Shown piece by piece: positions 15,347-24,826 of a stretch of 64,000 nt of DNA. The position numbers and the translations under genes are program-made. Source of the stretch: Phytopseudomonas argentinensis (GTDB taxonomy: Bacteria > Pseudomonadota > Gammaproteobacteria > Pseudomonadales > Pseudomonadaceae); contig NZ_FORC01000001.1 of NCBI RefSeq assembly GCF_900113905.1, positions 1,300,060-1,364,059 on the forward strand. The letters are read 5' to 3'. The notes below the pieces were generated by a model. The model was not told where the DNA came from. It saw only the letters and a list, made by a program, of their open reading frames with translations, and ran no database searches. The number at the start of each line of letters is the position of its first letter. Within the stretch, counting starts at the first letter, position 1.

Positions 15347-17866
15347 TCAGTACACATCCCGCCGATACCGCCCCTGCTCCACCAGCCCCTCGACAACGGC
15401 GTCACCCAGCACTTCTCGCAGCACCTGATCCACGCCCGCCGCCATGCCCTGAAGACTACCGCACACATAAACCGCGGCCCCCTCGGCAATCCACCCCCGC
15501 AGCTCATCCGCCGCCTCGCGCAAGCTGTCCTGCACGTAGAGGCGCTGCGCCTGATCACGGGAAAAGGCCAGATCCAGTCGCTGTAACTGGCCGCCATGCA
15601 GCCAGGCCTGCAGCTCGTCTTGGCAGTAGAAATCGTGCTCGGCATTGCGCTCGCCGAACAGCAGCCAGTTGCGCGAGTGACCGACAGCGATGCGCGCCTT
15701 GATCAGGCTGCGCAGGCCGGCGAGCCCGGTACCATTGCCGATCAGGATCATCGGCCGATCATCCTCCGGGGCATGAAAACCACTGTTGCGCCGCACCCGC
15801 GCCAGCAGCTGCTCGCCGACCGGCAGATACGCGGTCAGCCAGCCCGAACCAGCGCCCAACTCACCATTGGCCAGGTGCTGCTGGCGCACGATCAGCTCCA
15901 GCACGCCGTCTTCGGGCAGCGAGGCAATCGAGTATTCCCGACTCGGCAACGGCACCAGCGCCTCGAGCAGCGCCTGGGCATGCAGGCCGACCAGGTGACT
16001 GGCACTGTACGGCAGCTGGCGAGCGGCCAGCGCCTCGCCGAGGGTATGGCCGAGCGGCTCGATGACCACGGATTGCAGCGCCTGCAAACCGTGCTCCTCA
16101 AGCCAGCGTTGCACCTGCGCCGCACCATTGCGCGGGAGGATTTCCAGAATATCGCCGGCCTGCCAGTGCGCCCCGGCCGGCGGCTGCAGGCCGACCAGCC
16201 AGGTGTTCTGGCCCTGGCTACCAGGGTTCAGGCACCTACGCTCGCGCAACACCCAGCCGTCGAACGGCACCTGCTGCACGGCAAGCGGTTGCGCGCCGGT
16301 CAGGTCGGCCACCTGCCGTTGCCAACTTTGCAACGCCTGCTGGTCATCGCCATCCACCTCGATACGCTCGCCCAGGCGCTGGGCGCCACAGCCGGCCAGC
16401 CAATCGTCGACACGCCGGGCGAAGCCGCAGAACTGCGCGTACTGGCGATCCCCAAGGCCCAGCACGGCGTAACGCAGGCCGGGCAAATCCAGCGTTGCCG
16501 CCAGCCACTGGCGCTCGACACCACGGGCGCTGTCCGGCGCGTCGCCATCGCCAAAGGTGCTGAGTACCAACAGCGCACGGGGCGTGGCGCTGAGTTTGGC
16601 GGTATCGATGCGCGCCAGGGGCTGCACCTCCACCGCCATGCCGGCGGCCTGCAACTGTCCGGCGGTCTGCCAGGCCAGCTGTTCGGCGAAGCCACTCTGG
16701 CTGGCAAAGCCGACCAGCCAGGGCTCACCGCCTTCGCCACCGCCAAGCGCCTGGCGGGCCGCAAGCGCTGCACGTTTCTTGCGACGACGATCCAGGTATA
16801 ACAGCAGGCCGGTGATAAAGAACAACGGCATCAGCAAGCTGGCGACCATCATCAGGATGCGCCCGGGCATGCCGAAATACTCGCCGGTATGCAGGGCATA
16901 GACACTGGCCAGCAATCGCGCCTTGAACGACTTGTCGGTGTAACGCTCAACCTGCTTGGCTTCGCCCGTAAGCGGGTCGAGCAGCATCTGGTTGAAGGCG
17001 CGCGAGTGCTCGGCATCGCGCAGCATGAAAAACACCCGCGCCGGCTGGCCGGCCGTGTTGGGCAGCTGCAGGCTGTAGGCGCTGAGCGTGTCGCCCGCCG
17101 TGCGCTGGATGCCCTGCCAGAGGTTGGCGTAGTCCACCGGCGGCATGGGCTGGCCATCCACAGGCGGGCCGCGCCGACCGCGCTCTTCACCGGCTGCACG
17201 CGGCGCATCGCTGAGCAGGCTTTCCAGCCCGCTGCGGTACCAGTCATAGGACCAGTACAAGCCCGTCAGCGCCGCACACAGATACAGCGGCAGGCACCAG
17301 GTACCGACCACCGCGTGCAGATCCCAATTGAACGCGCGGCCCTTCTTGGCCCAGTCGAAGGTCAGCCAGGCGCGCCAGCTCCACACCTTGCGTGGCCAGC
17401 GCAGGTAGAGCCCCGACAGGCAGAAGAACACCAGGGCGATGGTACAGGCACCGGTGATCTGCCGGCCGCTCTGCCCCATGGCCAGGAATCGATGCAGCTG
17501 CAGCATCAGGCCGAAGAACTGCAGGCCCCGCGGCTCGCCCAGGGACTCGCCCGTATAGGGGTCGACGAAACGCACGCCGCCACGCCGTTCACCCGGCGGC
17601 GGGGTCAGGAACACCCGCGTCGGCTGGCCGCCCTCGGTGTCCACATACAGCCCGGAAACGCTGAGGCCCTGCGCCTGCACGCGCGCGACCAGCTCACCCG
17701 GCTCGAGTACCGGCCCCGGCTGGCTGACCACTGCATGGGGATTGATCACCTGCAGGATCTCATCCTGAAAACTGTACAGCGCACCGGTCACGCCCATCAG
17801 GGCAAGCACCAGCCCGGCGGTGATGCCGAAGAACCAGTGCAGCTGGAAGAGAACTTTCTTGAACAC
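15347..17866 (-). CDS. PepSY-domain membrane flavoprotein reductase (iron-linked, PiuB-like)
   Basis: Large membrane flavoprotein of 839 residues. The N-terminal half is a PepSY-associated transmembrane domain: helices near 12-35, two or three more at about 130-220, and another near 340-365. The C-terminal half resembles the sulfite/P450 reductase alpha chain. It has a flavodoxin domain from about 383 ([12 protein letters not shown]), an FAD-binding REYSIAS motif, a GNGTGLAG loop and an NADPH-binding end ([11 protein letters not shown]). I prefer the GTG at 17866 (GAGAG upstream), which begins right before the first helix. A Fur-box-like sequence lies at 18023-18041. Homologues reduce ferric siderophores or their iron in the periplasm; that role is inferred. 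Confidence 0.8.
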   Translation of the reverse strand: MFKKVLFQLHWFFGITAGLVLALMGVTGALYSFQDEILQVINPHAVVSQPGPVLEPGELVARVQAQGLSVSGLYVDTEGGQPTRVFLTPPPGERRGGVRFVDPYTGESLGEPRGLQFFGLMLQLHRFLAMGQSGRQITGACTIALVFFCLSGLYLRWPRKVWSWRAWLTFDWAKKGRAFNWDLHAVVGTWCLPLYLCAALTGLYWSYDWYRSGLESLLSDAPRAAGEERGRRGPPVDGQPMPPVDYANLWQGIQRTAGDTLSAYSLQLPNTAGQPARVFFMLRDAEHSRAFNQMLLDPLTGEAKQVERYTDKSFKARLLASVYALHTGEYFGMPGRILMMVASLLMPLFFITGLLLYLDRRRKKRAALAARQALGGGEGGEPWLVGFASQSGFAEQLAWQTAGQLQAAGMAVEVQPLARIDTAKLSATPRALLVLSTFGDGDAPDSARGVERQWLAATLDLPGLRYAVLGLGDRQYAQFCGFARRVDDWLAGCGAQRLGERIEVDGDDQQALQSWQRQVADLTGAQPLAVQQVPFDGWVLRERRCLNPGSQGQNTWLVGLQPPAGAHWQAGDILEILPRNGAAQVQRWLEEHGLQALQSVVIEPLGHTLGEALAARQLPYSASHLVGLHAQALLEALVPLPSREYSIASLPEDGVLELIVRQQHLANGELGAGSGWLTAYLPVGEQLLARVRRNSGFHAPEDDRPMILIGNGTGLAGLRSLIKARIAVGHSRNWLLFGERNAEHDFYCQDELQAWLHGGQLQRLDLAFSRDQAQRLYVQDSLREAADELRGWIAEGAAVYVCGSLQGMAAGVDQVLREVLGDAVVEGLVEQGRYRRDVY

Positions 17867-18022
17867 CGCAATCGACTCTCGGACTACCTGCCGCGAACGG
17901 GAGAACCAACTGCGCAGTGGCGCGTGCTTCGACCCTGCCAGGCATGCGCCGCTCGTAGTACGGCTGGCTTTGCAGGATGAAACGGGCACGGCAGAGCGAG
18001 CCGGTGGCGCGGGAGTCTATTC

Positions 18023-18041
18023 GATAACGATTGTCATGTAC
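18023..18041 (-). promoter_or_regulatory. Putative Fur box upstream of the PepSY-flavoprotein gene
   Basis: GATAACGATTGTCATGTAC matches 13 of 19 positions of the classic GATAATGATAATCATTATC Fur consensus. It lies about 160 bases upstream of the GTG start. Iron repression would agree with the expected role in ferric reduction. Confidence 0.5.
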
Positions 18042-18104
18042 CAGTAGTTCGCATCTTTATCCACATTACTATGCGAAAGCGAACCAGCCGCGGTGGCGCT
18101 GCGC

Positions 18105-18569
18105 TCAACGCAAGCGGCGGAATTCGAAGGGTCTGGCCAGCATGAAAAGGTCGCGGGCGACGCTTTCCGGGTACTGGTCGATTGCCGGCATGTCGGGCAG
18201 ATACAGCGCAGCGGCATCGAGGGTCGACAGCGAGAATTCCAGTTCCACGCCACTGGCCTGGAACAGGTGAACGACCGCCTCGACCTCCGCCGCGCAGTTG
18301 CAATTGACCCGGCGTCCGGCGTAAAAGGCATTGAGCTGGTCGCAGACCTTCTCGGCGGCCTGGCCAGTGGCTTCGGCCTCGAGCAGCGACAGGCCGAGAT
18401 CTTCCTCGCCGCTGGCATCCAGCGCGACGGCGCTGGCAGCCGGCTTGACGATGGCGGACATGCTCGAGCCCGGCACCGCCGCACCGATTTCAATGGGAAA
18501 CGGGCCCTGCACGCTCTGGTAGAAACGTACGGCCATGGCGCCTTCGAGCATTCCCGGGATCTGTTGCAT
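18105..18569 (-). CDS. Uncharacterised 154-residue protein
   Basis: I do not recognise a family. The protein is soluble, with no signal peptide or membrane helix. The sequence alternates acidic helical segments (EEDLGLSLLEAEATGQAAEKVCDQLNAF is the most helical, and is quoted only in part by its residues 55-80) with an NCNC cysteine pair near residue 92 and an aromatic C-terminus (LARPFEFRRLR). The start is the ATG at 18569, with GAGAG 8 bases upstream. An in-frame GTG lies immediately before it. It stands alone between the PepSY gene and gdhA on the same strand. Codon use looks like that of its neighbours, so it is probably a real gene. Confidence 0.6.
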   Translation of the reverse strand: MQQIPGMLEGAMAVRFYQSVQGPFPIEIGAAVPGSSMSAIVKPAASAVALDASGEEDLGLSLLEAEATGQAAEKVCDQLNAFYAGRRVNCNCAAEVEAVVHLFQASGVELEFSLSTLDAAALYLPDMPAIDQYPESVARDLFMLARPFEFRRLR

Positions 18570-18732
18570 CACATCACTCTCTTACAACGGCGCCATCCTG
18601 CGCCATAACGGGTGGGCATTGTCGGCCCGTTATATGTAAGAGTCGTGACAGTGGCGGAAGGTTGAGGCTCTTTGATGACCAGCCGTCCGGGAAATGAGCG
18701 AACTGAAGATAAACGCAACGAACAAGGGCTGC

Positions 18733-18753
18733 GCAGCCGGATTGCCCGGCTGC
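18733..18753 (-). terminator. Hairpin downstream of gdhA, probable terminator
   Basis: GCAGCCGG and CCGGCTGC form an 8-bp stem around a short loop, 12 bases after the gdhA stop. On the gdhA strand it is followed by GCAGCCCTTGTT, which is only moderately T-rich. Confidence 0.5.
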
Positions 18754-18764
18754 GGGGGCCCCCG

Positions 18765-20099
<1,335 letters not shown>

Positions 20100-20294
20100 G
20101 CAGGCTCCCTGGCATCTTGCTGCGCCACGCAATGAAAAGTGCCGGGACTCTAGCAAGAACGGAGCGCCCTAAAAAAGAGCAAAATGACGCCTTTATGAAA
20201 GTTTCTGGTGCTTTGCTATAAATATACCCTCTAAAACAGCACCTTTAGCCAGTCATATAGCGCACCAATCCAGCCTCTCGGCGCACCAAAATAA

Positions 20295-21899
20295 TCAGTC
20301 GCCCCGCACGGTTTGCCAGCTCAAGCCGAAGCGAGCCAGGTACTTGCGCAGGCGATCGGCATCGTTGGGCTGCGCCTTGGCCTGGCGGCTGATATCGAAT
20401 AAACGCCGACCCGCCTCGGACAGGCTGCCCGCCTGACGGCAGATGTCGATCACCGCCTGCAGTTGCAGGCGGTCGAACAGGTCGATGTCGGCAACCGCCT
20501 CACCGAGCAGATCCGACAGCCCATCATCGACCTGCGGCACACCCCAGGCGCGACGCAGCCGCTCGATCTCCTCCAGCACCTGAGCCTCGTCGATACGACC
20601 GCTATCGGCCAGGGTCGCCATACGGGTGATCGAGGCCGACAACTCGCGAAAATTGCCCTGCCAGGCCGCCTCGCTGGAGCTGGCGAAAGCCAGGTAGCGG
20701 CGCCGCGCCTCCAGGTTGAAGCGCACCATGCGTCCCTGCTCGCGGGCATGGCGCTCCAGCTCGAAATCGATGTTCGGCTCGATATCCTCGCGGCGCCCGG
20801 CCAGCCCCGGCAGCTCGAAGGTCCACAGGTTGATGCGCGCATAGAGGTCTTCACGGAACAGCCCTTCGGCGACCCGCGCACGCAGATCGCGATGGGTGCC
20901 GGCGATCAGCAGGAAATCACTGCTCACCTCCTTGTCCGCGCCCATGGGGAAGAAGCGTTTTTCCTCGACGGCCTTGAGCAGCATGGCCTGCTCGTCCAGG
21001 CCCAACTCGCCGATTTCGTCGAGAAACAGCATGCCGCCATCGGCGGCGCGCAGCAGACCATCGCGGGCGTTCTGCGCACCGGTGAAGGCGCCCTTGATAT
21101 GACCGAACAACGCCGACATGGCGCCGTCGCCACGCAAGGTCGCGCAGTTGACCTCGACGAAGCGGCCATCCACCAGGTGCCGGCTGCGCTTGAGCTCGTA
21201 GACGCGCCGCGCCAGGAACGACTTGCCCGCCCCGGTCGGGCCGATCAGCAGCATCGGTGCAGAGGAGCGCACGGCGACCCGCTCGATCTGCTCGATGGAG
21301 CGGTTGAATGCCGCGTTGCGCGTGGCGATACCGGACTTGAGAAACGCAAGGCCCTCCAGCCGCTCGTGCTGGAAGCGCGTGGCGATGCGGTCGTAGCGAG
21401 ACAGGTCGAGGTCGATCAGCGCGTGGGTGCCGGTGACCTGGGTCTGCTCGTCACGCTTGCGCGCCGGCGAGGTCTGCACCAGCCGCGCCGGCAGGTAGCG
21501 CGCTTCGGTGAGCAGGAACCAGCAGATCTGCGCCACGTGGGTCCCGGTGGTGATGTGCACCAGGTAGTCCTCACGCTCGGTATCGAAGGCATAGCCGCTG
21601 GTGAAGTCATGCAGCGCGCCGTACACCTCCTCGAAATCCCAGGGGTTGCGCAGGTGCATCGGCTGCAGGCGCACCTCGGTCTCCGGGGAGACCTGCTCGA
21701 TATCGGCGCGAATCCGCTCGGCGAGACTGATGTCGCGCGCTTCGGTGCCGTGAATCAGCTCCAGGCGATCGATCAGCAGGTCGGGCTGCTGGCACAGCCC
21801 GATACTCGGCCGCCACTTGTTCCAGCGATTGGCGCCCTTGCCGACCCGATCCAGGGTGGCGCCGATAAAGCCGATGGCGACGGTACGCTTGCGGGTCAT
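20295..21899 (-). CDS. rtcR: RtcR, sigma-54 activator of the RNA repair operon
   Basis: Enhancer-binding protein of 534 residues. Residues 1-180 form the RtcR-specific CARF-like sensor domain. The AAA+ domain has Walker A GPTGAGKS at 220-227, the sigma-54 contact motif GAFTGA at 270-275 and Walker B LFLDE at about 291-295. A C-terminal DNA-binding region covers about 480-530. In the family, the sensor domain responds to RNA ends or tRNA damage products and releases the ATPase to activate rtcBA. It is co-directional with, and 2 bases downstream of, the YiiX-like gene, so the two are co-transcribed. The target promoter is visible at 22668-22684. Confidence 0.95.
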   Translation of the reverse strand: MTRKRTVAIGFIGATLDRVGKGANRWNKWRPSIGLCQQPDLLIDRLELIHGTEARDISLAERIRADIEQVSPETEVRLQPMHLRNPWDFEEVYGALHDFTSGYAFDTEREDYLVHITTGTHVAQICWFLLTEARYLPARLVQTSPARKRDEQTQVTGTHALIDLDLSRYDRIATRFQHERLEGLAFLKSGIATRNAAFNRSIEQIERVAVRSSAPMLLIGPTGAGKSFLARRVYELKRSRHLVDGRFVEVNCATLRGDGAMSALFGHIKGAFTGAQNARDGLLRAADGGMLFLDEIGELGLDEQAMLLKAVEEKRFFPMGADKEVSSDFLLIAGTHRDLRARVAEGLFREDLYARINLWTFELPGLAGRREDIEPNIDFELERHAREQGRMVRFNLEARRRYLAFASSSEAAWQGNFRELSASITRMATLADSGRIDEAQVLEEIERLRRAWGVPQVDDGLSDLLGEAVADIDLFDRLQLQAVIDICRQAGSLSEAGRRLFDISRQAKAQPNDADRLRKYLARFGLSWQTVRGD

Positions 21900-21901
21900 G
21901 T

Positions 21902-22495
21902 TCAGCGCTCCCGTACGGTGAACAGCAGCGGTGATTCGAACATCGCCAGCGGCGAGATCACCGGTTCATCCAGTGGCACCTTGTCGCCGTAACGCTCACG
22001 CATCTTGGCGCGCACCGCCGGCGCCGCCAGGTTGAAGTCACGCACCCGCTGCAAGGCGCCGATCTCCACGCCCAGGGCGCGCTGGTAAGCCTTCCAGACC
22101 AGTTCGGAGCAATACAGGCGGCTGTCCGACCACTCGAAGGTCAGATCATAACGGGCCCCGCTGAACCGTTCGGCCTCATGCTGCAGCTTGATCAGCCCCG
22201 CATCATCGATATCCGCATGCAGGCGTTTGACCACGTAATGACCACCCTCGCCCCGCGCCACCCATTGCGGCAAAGGCGTGTAGCGCACCGTGGCGCTGGC
22301 TTCGAACACCTGTAACTGGCCGTCCTTGCGCAGCAGCATGCCCATATGGCTGTAGCGCGAGCCGGTGGCCAATTGCACGGCCAGGCTTTGCGAGGAGCGC
22401 GATTGATGGAAGATCAGGTCGCCTTCACGCAGCGACGGCTCGGCATGGGCAAAAGCGGCCCACAGCATGGCGAGCAGAACTGACACAACACGCAT
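21902..22495 (-). CDS. YiiX-like exported papain-fold (NlpC/P60-type) hydrolase
   Basis: Protein of 197 residues with a cleavable signal peptide (about 1-18, ending AHA-EP). It belongs to the YiiX/YebB group of permuted papain-fold enzymes: the histidine motif SRYSHMGM (H50) precedes the nucleophile motif YCSELVWKAY (C129). Related enzymes cut amide, peptide or acyl-ester bonds; the substrate here is unknown. Its stop lies 2 bases before rtcR, so it is the first gene of the rtcR transcript and is transcribed divergently from rtcB. An exported hydrolase in an RNA repair locus is unexpected, but I recall a comparable gene beside rtcR in P. aeruginosa. Confidence 0.75.
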   Translation of the reverse strand: MRVVSVLLAMLWAAFAHAEPSLREGDLIFHQSRSSQSLAVQLATGSRYSHMGMLLRKDGQLQVFEASATVRYTPLPQWVARGEGGHYVVKRLHADIDDAGLIKLQHEAERFSGARYDLTFEWSDSRLYCSELVWKAYQRALGVEIGALQRVRDFNLAAPAVRAKMRERYGDKVPLDEPVISPLAMFESPLLFTVRER

Positions 22496-22521
22496 GGCTT
22501 CTCCTTGAAGCGCTGGCTGAC

Positions 22522-22537
22522 TTATCTAAAAAGATAA
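22522..22537. promoter_or_regulatory. TTATCT/AGATAA palindrome, candidate RtcR enhancer site
   Basis: TTATCT and AGATAA flank AAAA, about 145 bases upstream of the sigma-54 promoter and about 27 upstream of the YiiX-like start. This is a normal enhancer distance. Which protein binds is inferred. Confidence 0.4.
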
Positions 22538-22626
22538 ACAACGATATAAAAAAATACACATTTTCTTGAAGCCGTTCACCGCAGGCTGCCCGGGAGATCC
22601 CCGAATAAAATTTAAAAATCTATTAA

Positions 22627-22639
22627 ATTCAATAAGTTA
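22627..22639 (+). promoter_or_regulatory. Candidate IHF site between enhancer and sigma-54 promoter
   Basis: ATTCAATAAGTTA differs at one defined position from the IHF consensus WATCAANNNNTTR and sits about 30 bases upstream of the -24 element, inside a long AT tract. DNA bending here would bring RtcR to the promoter. Confidence 0.45.
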
Positions 22640-22667
22640 TAAATATTTTTAAGCTCGAATAAAAACC

Positions 22668-22684
22668 TGGCATACCCGCTGCAA
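22668..22684 (+). promoter_or_regulatory. Sigma-54 (-24/-12) promoter of the RNA repair operon
   Basis: TGGCAT-ACCCGC-TGCAA has the invariant GG and GC exactly 10 bases apart. Expected transcription start is near 22694, upstream of the tRNA-like element, so that RNA and rtcB share one transcript. RtcR, encoded divergently, is the matching activator. Confidence 0.8.
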
Positions 22685-22749
22685 TAGTTCTGGCAACAAC
22701 GGACAACACAGCGAGACGCCACGATGGCCAACTTGAACCCGTTCACCAT

Positions 22750-22950
22750 TACGGCTGTAGCTCAGTTGGTAGAGCGAAGAATGTGCCCATCATTTCGTCG
22801 CTGCACGAAGGCCTGCCTCTACTTTTTTGATTACCCGGCGAATGCCGGTGGAACTACAGGACGCGAAGGTTGCGGGTTCGACTCCCGCCCCGGCGACGGG
22901 TAGCTCAATTGGATAGACCAACGCGCATGTTTCACCAACGATTGTCGCCG
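22750..22950 (+). ncRNA. tRNA-like (Y-RNA-like) element in the rtcB leader
   Basis: The leader contains pieces of tRNA in tRNA order but cannot fold as a normal tRNA. A perfect D-arm (TAGCTCAGTTGGTAGAGC) lies at 22759-22776. A perfect T-arm, GCGGG-TTCGACT-CCCGC, lies at 22872-22888. Between them are about 95 bases rather than about 30, with hairpins TTCGT/ACGAA (22794-22809) and CCGGC/GCCGG (22835-22848). CTGTAG at 22755 can pair with CTACAG at 22854. A second D-arm-like stretch, TAGCTCAATTGGATAGA (22901-22917), is enclosed by a 7-bp stem, CGGCGAC (22891) with GTCGCCG (22944). Bacterial Y RNAs that mimic tRNA occur beside rtcBA in Salmonella with a Ro60 protein; no Ro60 gene is present in this window. 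Confidence 0.7.
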
Positions 22951-22989
22951 TACTGCAAACGCTGGCACGACCAGCCCGAATACGAGTGA

Positions 22990-24222
22990 ATGATGATGCA
23001 AACCAAGACCTACAACCTGCTGGAAGTCGCCAACGGCAAGCCGATCAAGCTGTGGACGCAAGGCGTTCCGGTCGAGGAAGACGCCAGGCAGCAGTTGATG
23101 AACACCGCGAAGATGCCCTTCATCTTCAAGCACCTGGCCGTGATGCCGGACGTGCACCTGGGCAAGGGGTCGACCATCGGCAGCGTGATTCCCACGGTCG
23201 GCGCGATCATCCCGGCGGCGGTCGGGGTGGATATCGGTTGCGGCATGATCGCCGCGCGTACGTCGCTGATGGCCTCCGACCTGCCGGACAACCTGGCTGG
23301 CCTGCGCGCCGCCATCGAGAAGGCCGTGCCCCATGGGCGCACTGCTGGTCGTGGAGCCCGCGATAAAGGCGCCTGGGAAAACGTGCCGGAGCTGACCGAT
23401 CACGCCTGGTCGGCGCTGAGCCAGCGCTTCAAGGCGATCACCGACAAGTACCCGCGGCTGGAGAAGACCAACAACCGTAAACACCTGGGAACCCTGGGAA
23501 CCGGTAACCACTTCGTCGAGGTGTGCCTGGACGAGGCGAATCGTGTCTGGTTCATGTTGCACAGTGGGTCACGCGGCGTGGGTAACGCCATTGGTAACCT
23601 GTTCATCGAGCTGGCCCAGGCCGATATGCGCCAGCACGTCGCCAACCTGCCGGACCGTGACCTGGCCTATTTCGAGGAAGGCAGCCAGCACTTCGACGAT
23701 TACGTGGAAGCGGTGGGCTGGGCCCAGGACTTCGCCAAGCAGAACCGCGCATTGATGATGCACGCGGTGGTCGCGGCAGCCCGCGGGGTGATCGCCAAGC
23801 CGTTCGAGGTCGCGCTGGAAGCGGTGAACTGCCACCACAACTACGTGCAGAAGGAACGTCACTTCGGTGAAGAGGTGCTGGTAACCCGTAAAGGCGCAGT
23901 GTCCGCCCAGAAGGGCGAACTGGGGATTATTCCCGGATCGATGGGTGCCAAGAGCTTTATCGTGCGCGGCCTGGGTAACGAGGAGGCGTTCTGCTCCTGC
24001 AGCCACGGCGCTGGCCGCACCATGAGCCGCACCAAGGCCAAGAAGCTGTTCACCGTGGAAGACCAGATCAAGGCCACGGCCCACGTCGAATGCCGCAAGG
24101 ACGCCGACGTGATCGACGAAATTCCGATGGCCTACAAGGACATCGACCAGGTCATGGACGCCCAGCGCGAGCTGGTGGAAGTGGTGCACACCCTGCGTCA
24201 GGTGGTGTGCGTGAAAGGATGA
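22990..24222 (+). CDS. rtcB: RtcB RNA ligase (3'-phosphate/5'-OH)
   Basis: GTP- and manganese-dependent ligase of about 410 residues that seals 2',3'-cyclic or 3'-phosphate ends to 5'-OH ends. It has the conserved MPDVHLGKGSTIGSV opening, metal-binding GVDIGCGM, GTGNHFVEV, HSGSRGVGN and CHHNYV, and the guanylylated His in CSHGAGRTMSR. Three consecutive ATG codons begin at 22990; the third (22996) has the best spacing from GAG, so the true length may be 408. It follows the tRNA-like element on the same predicted transcript from the sigma-54 promoter. All catalytic residues that I can identify are present. Confidence 0.96.
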   Translation: MMMQTKTYNLLEVANGKPIKLWTQGVPVEEDARQQLMNTAKMPFIFKHLAVMPDVHLGKGSTIGSVIPTVGAIIPAAVGVDIGCGMIAARTSLMASDLPDNLAGLRAAIEKAVPHGRTAGRGARDKGAWENVPELTDHAWSALSQRFKAITDKYPRLEKTNNRKHLGTLGTGNHFVEVCLDEANRVWFMLHSGSRGVGNAIGNLFIELAQADMRQHVANLPDRDLAYFEEGSQHFDDYVEAVGWAQDFAKQNRALMMHAVVAAARGVIAKPFEVALEAVNCHHNYVQKERHFGEEVLVTRKGAVSAQKGELGIIPGSMGAKSFIVRGLGNEEAFCSCSHGAGRTMSRTKAKKLFTVEDQIKATAHVECRKDADVIDEIPMAYKDIDQVMDAQRELVEVVHTLRQVVCVKG

Positions 24223-24231
24223 GGTAAACCC

Positions 24232-24810
24232 ATGCTGCAACCGATGCAAAGCCAGCGACTCGATGACCTGCGCACCCGCCTGGAAGAGGTGGGTTGCGTG
24301 TTCGATTTCGTGGTGACGACGCTCGATCCGACTGCCACGCCCGGCGAGGCGGAGCATCGGCTGGTGTTGCGGATGCTGTTCGAGGCCATCCAGGAGCGCG
24401 CGCGGACCTGGCAACAGAAACTGATCGCCCAGGATGCCCGTTTTGCGAACCACCGCTGGCCCGAGCTGACGGCGGATCTGGCTCAGGCCCGCCCGCTACC
24501 GCTCACGGCCGATGCCATCCGGGGTCTGGCCAGCGAGGACGGCCTGCTGTGCCGTAATTTCCGCGACCCGCCCTACGGCTCGCCATTGCAGGTGGTGGAT
24601 TTTCGCGAATGGCTGCAAGTGCTGCGGCTGTATCCAGACGAAGGCATGCAGGTGCTCGATTGGGTCGGGGACGGATATGCCGAACCGCAGCGCAGCGCCT
24701 GGAGCAGCTACTTCGACGACGGCAAGGAATGGTGGGGTATCTGGTGCCTAACCCTGTACAACCCGCGACGTCGGACATTGTCCGCGCTGGCCGCCAGCGC
24801 GACAGACTAG
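24232..24810 (+). CDS. Uncharacterised 192-residue protein of the RNA repair operon
   Basis: No family recognised. It is soluble, with no signal peptide. The N-terminal 70 residues look helical (heptad-like LDDLRTRLEEVG, then AEHRLVLRMLFEAIQERAR). The C-terminal half is rich in Trp and aromatic residues (WLQVLRLYPDEG, WSSYFDDGKEWWGIWCLTLYNPRRR), suggesting a compact interaction domain. The start has AAGGATGAGG upstream and lies 9 bases after rtcB. Sitting between rtcB and a nucleotidyltransferase in a damage-induced operon, it probably acts on or binds RNA or RtcB, but this is inference from position only. Confidence 0.75.
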   Translation: MLQPMQSQRLDDLRTRLEEVGCVFDFVVTTLDPTATPGEAEHRLVLRMLFEAIQERARTWQQKLIAQDARFANHRWPELTADLAQARPLPLTADAIRGLASEDGLLCRNFRDPPYGSPLQVVDFREWLQVLRLYPDEGMQVLDWVGDGYAEPQRSAWSSYFDDGKEWWGIWCLTLYNPRRRTLSALAASATD

Positions 24811-24826
24811 ACAAGGATGGAAAGAC

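Noticed and set aside
20157..20294. GCACC half-sites upstream of gdhA as an NtrC-controlled sigma-54 promoter
   Set aside because: No GG-N10-GC pair was found on the gdhA strand, and the half-sites do not form a proper dyad.
22724..22903. A 59-codon frame starting at ATG 22724 and running through the tRNA-like element
   Set aside because: Its translation (for example AQLVERR and GCGFDSRPG) is the usual result of translating D-arm and T-arm DNA. It has only a weak ribosome site and stops inside the second D-arm.
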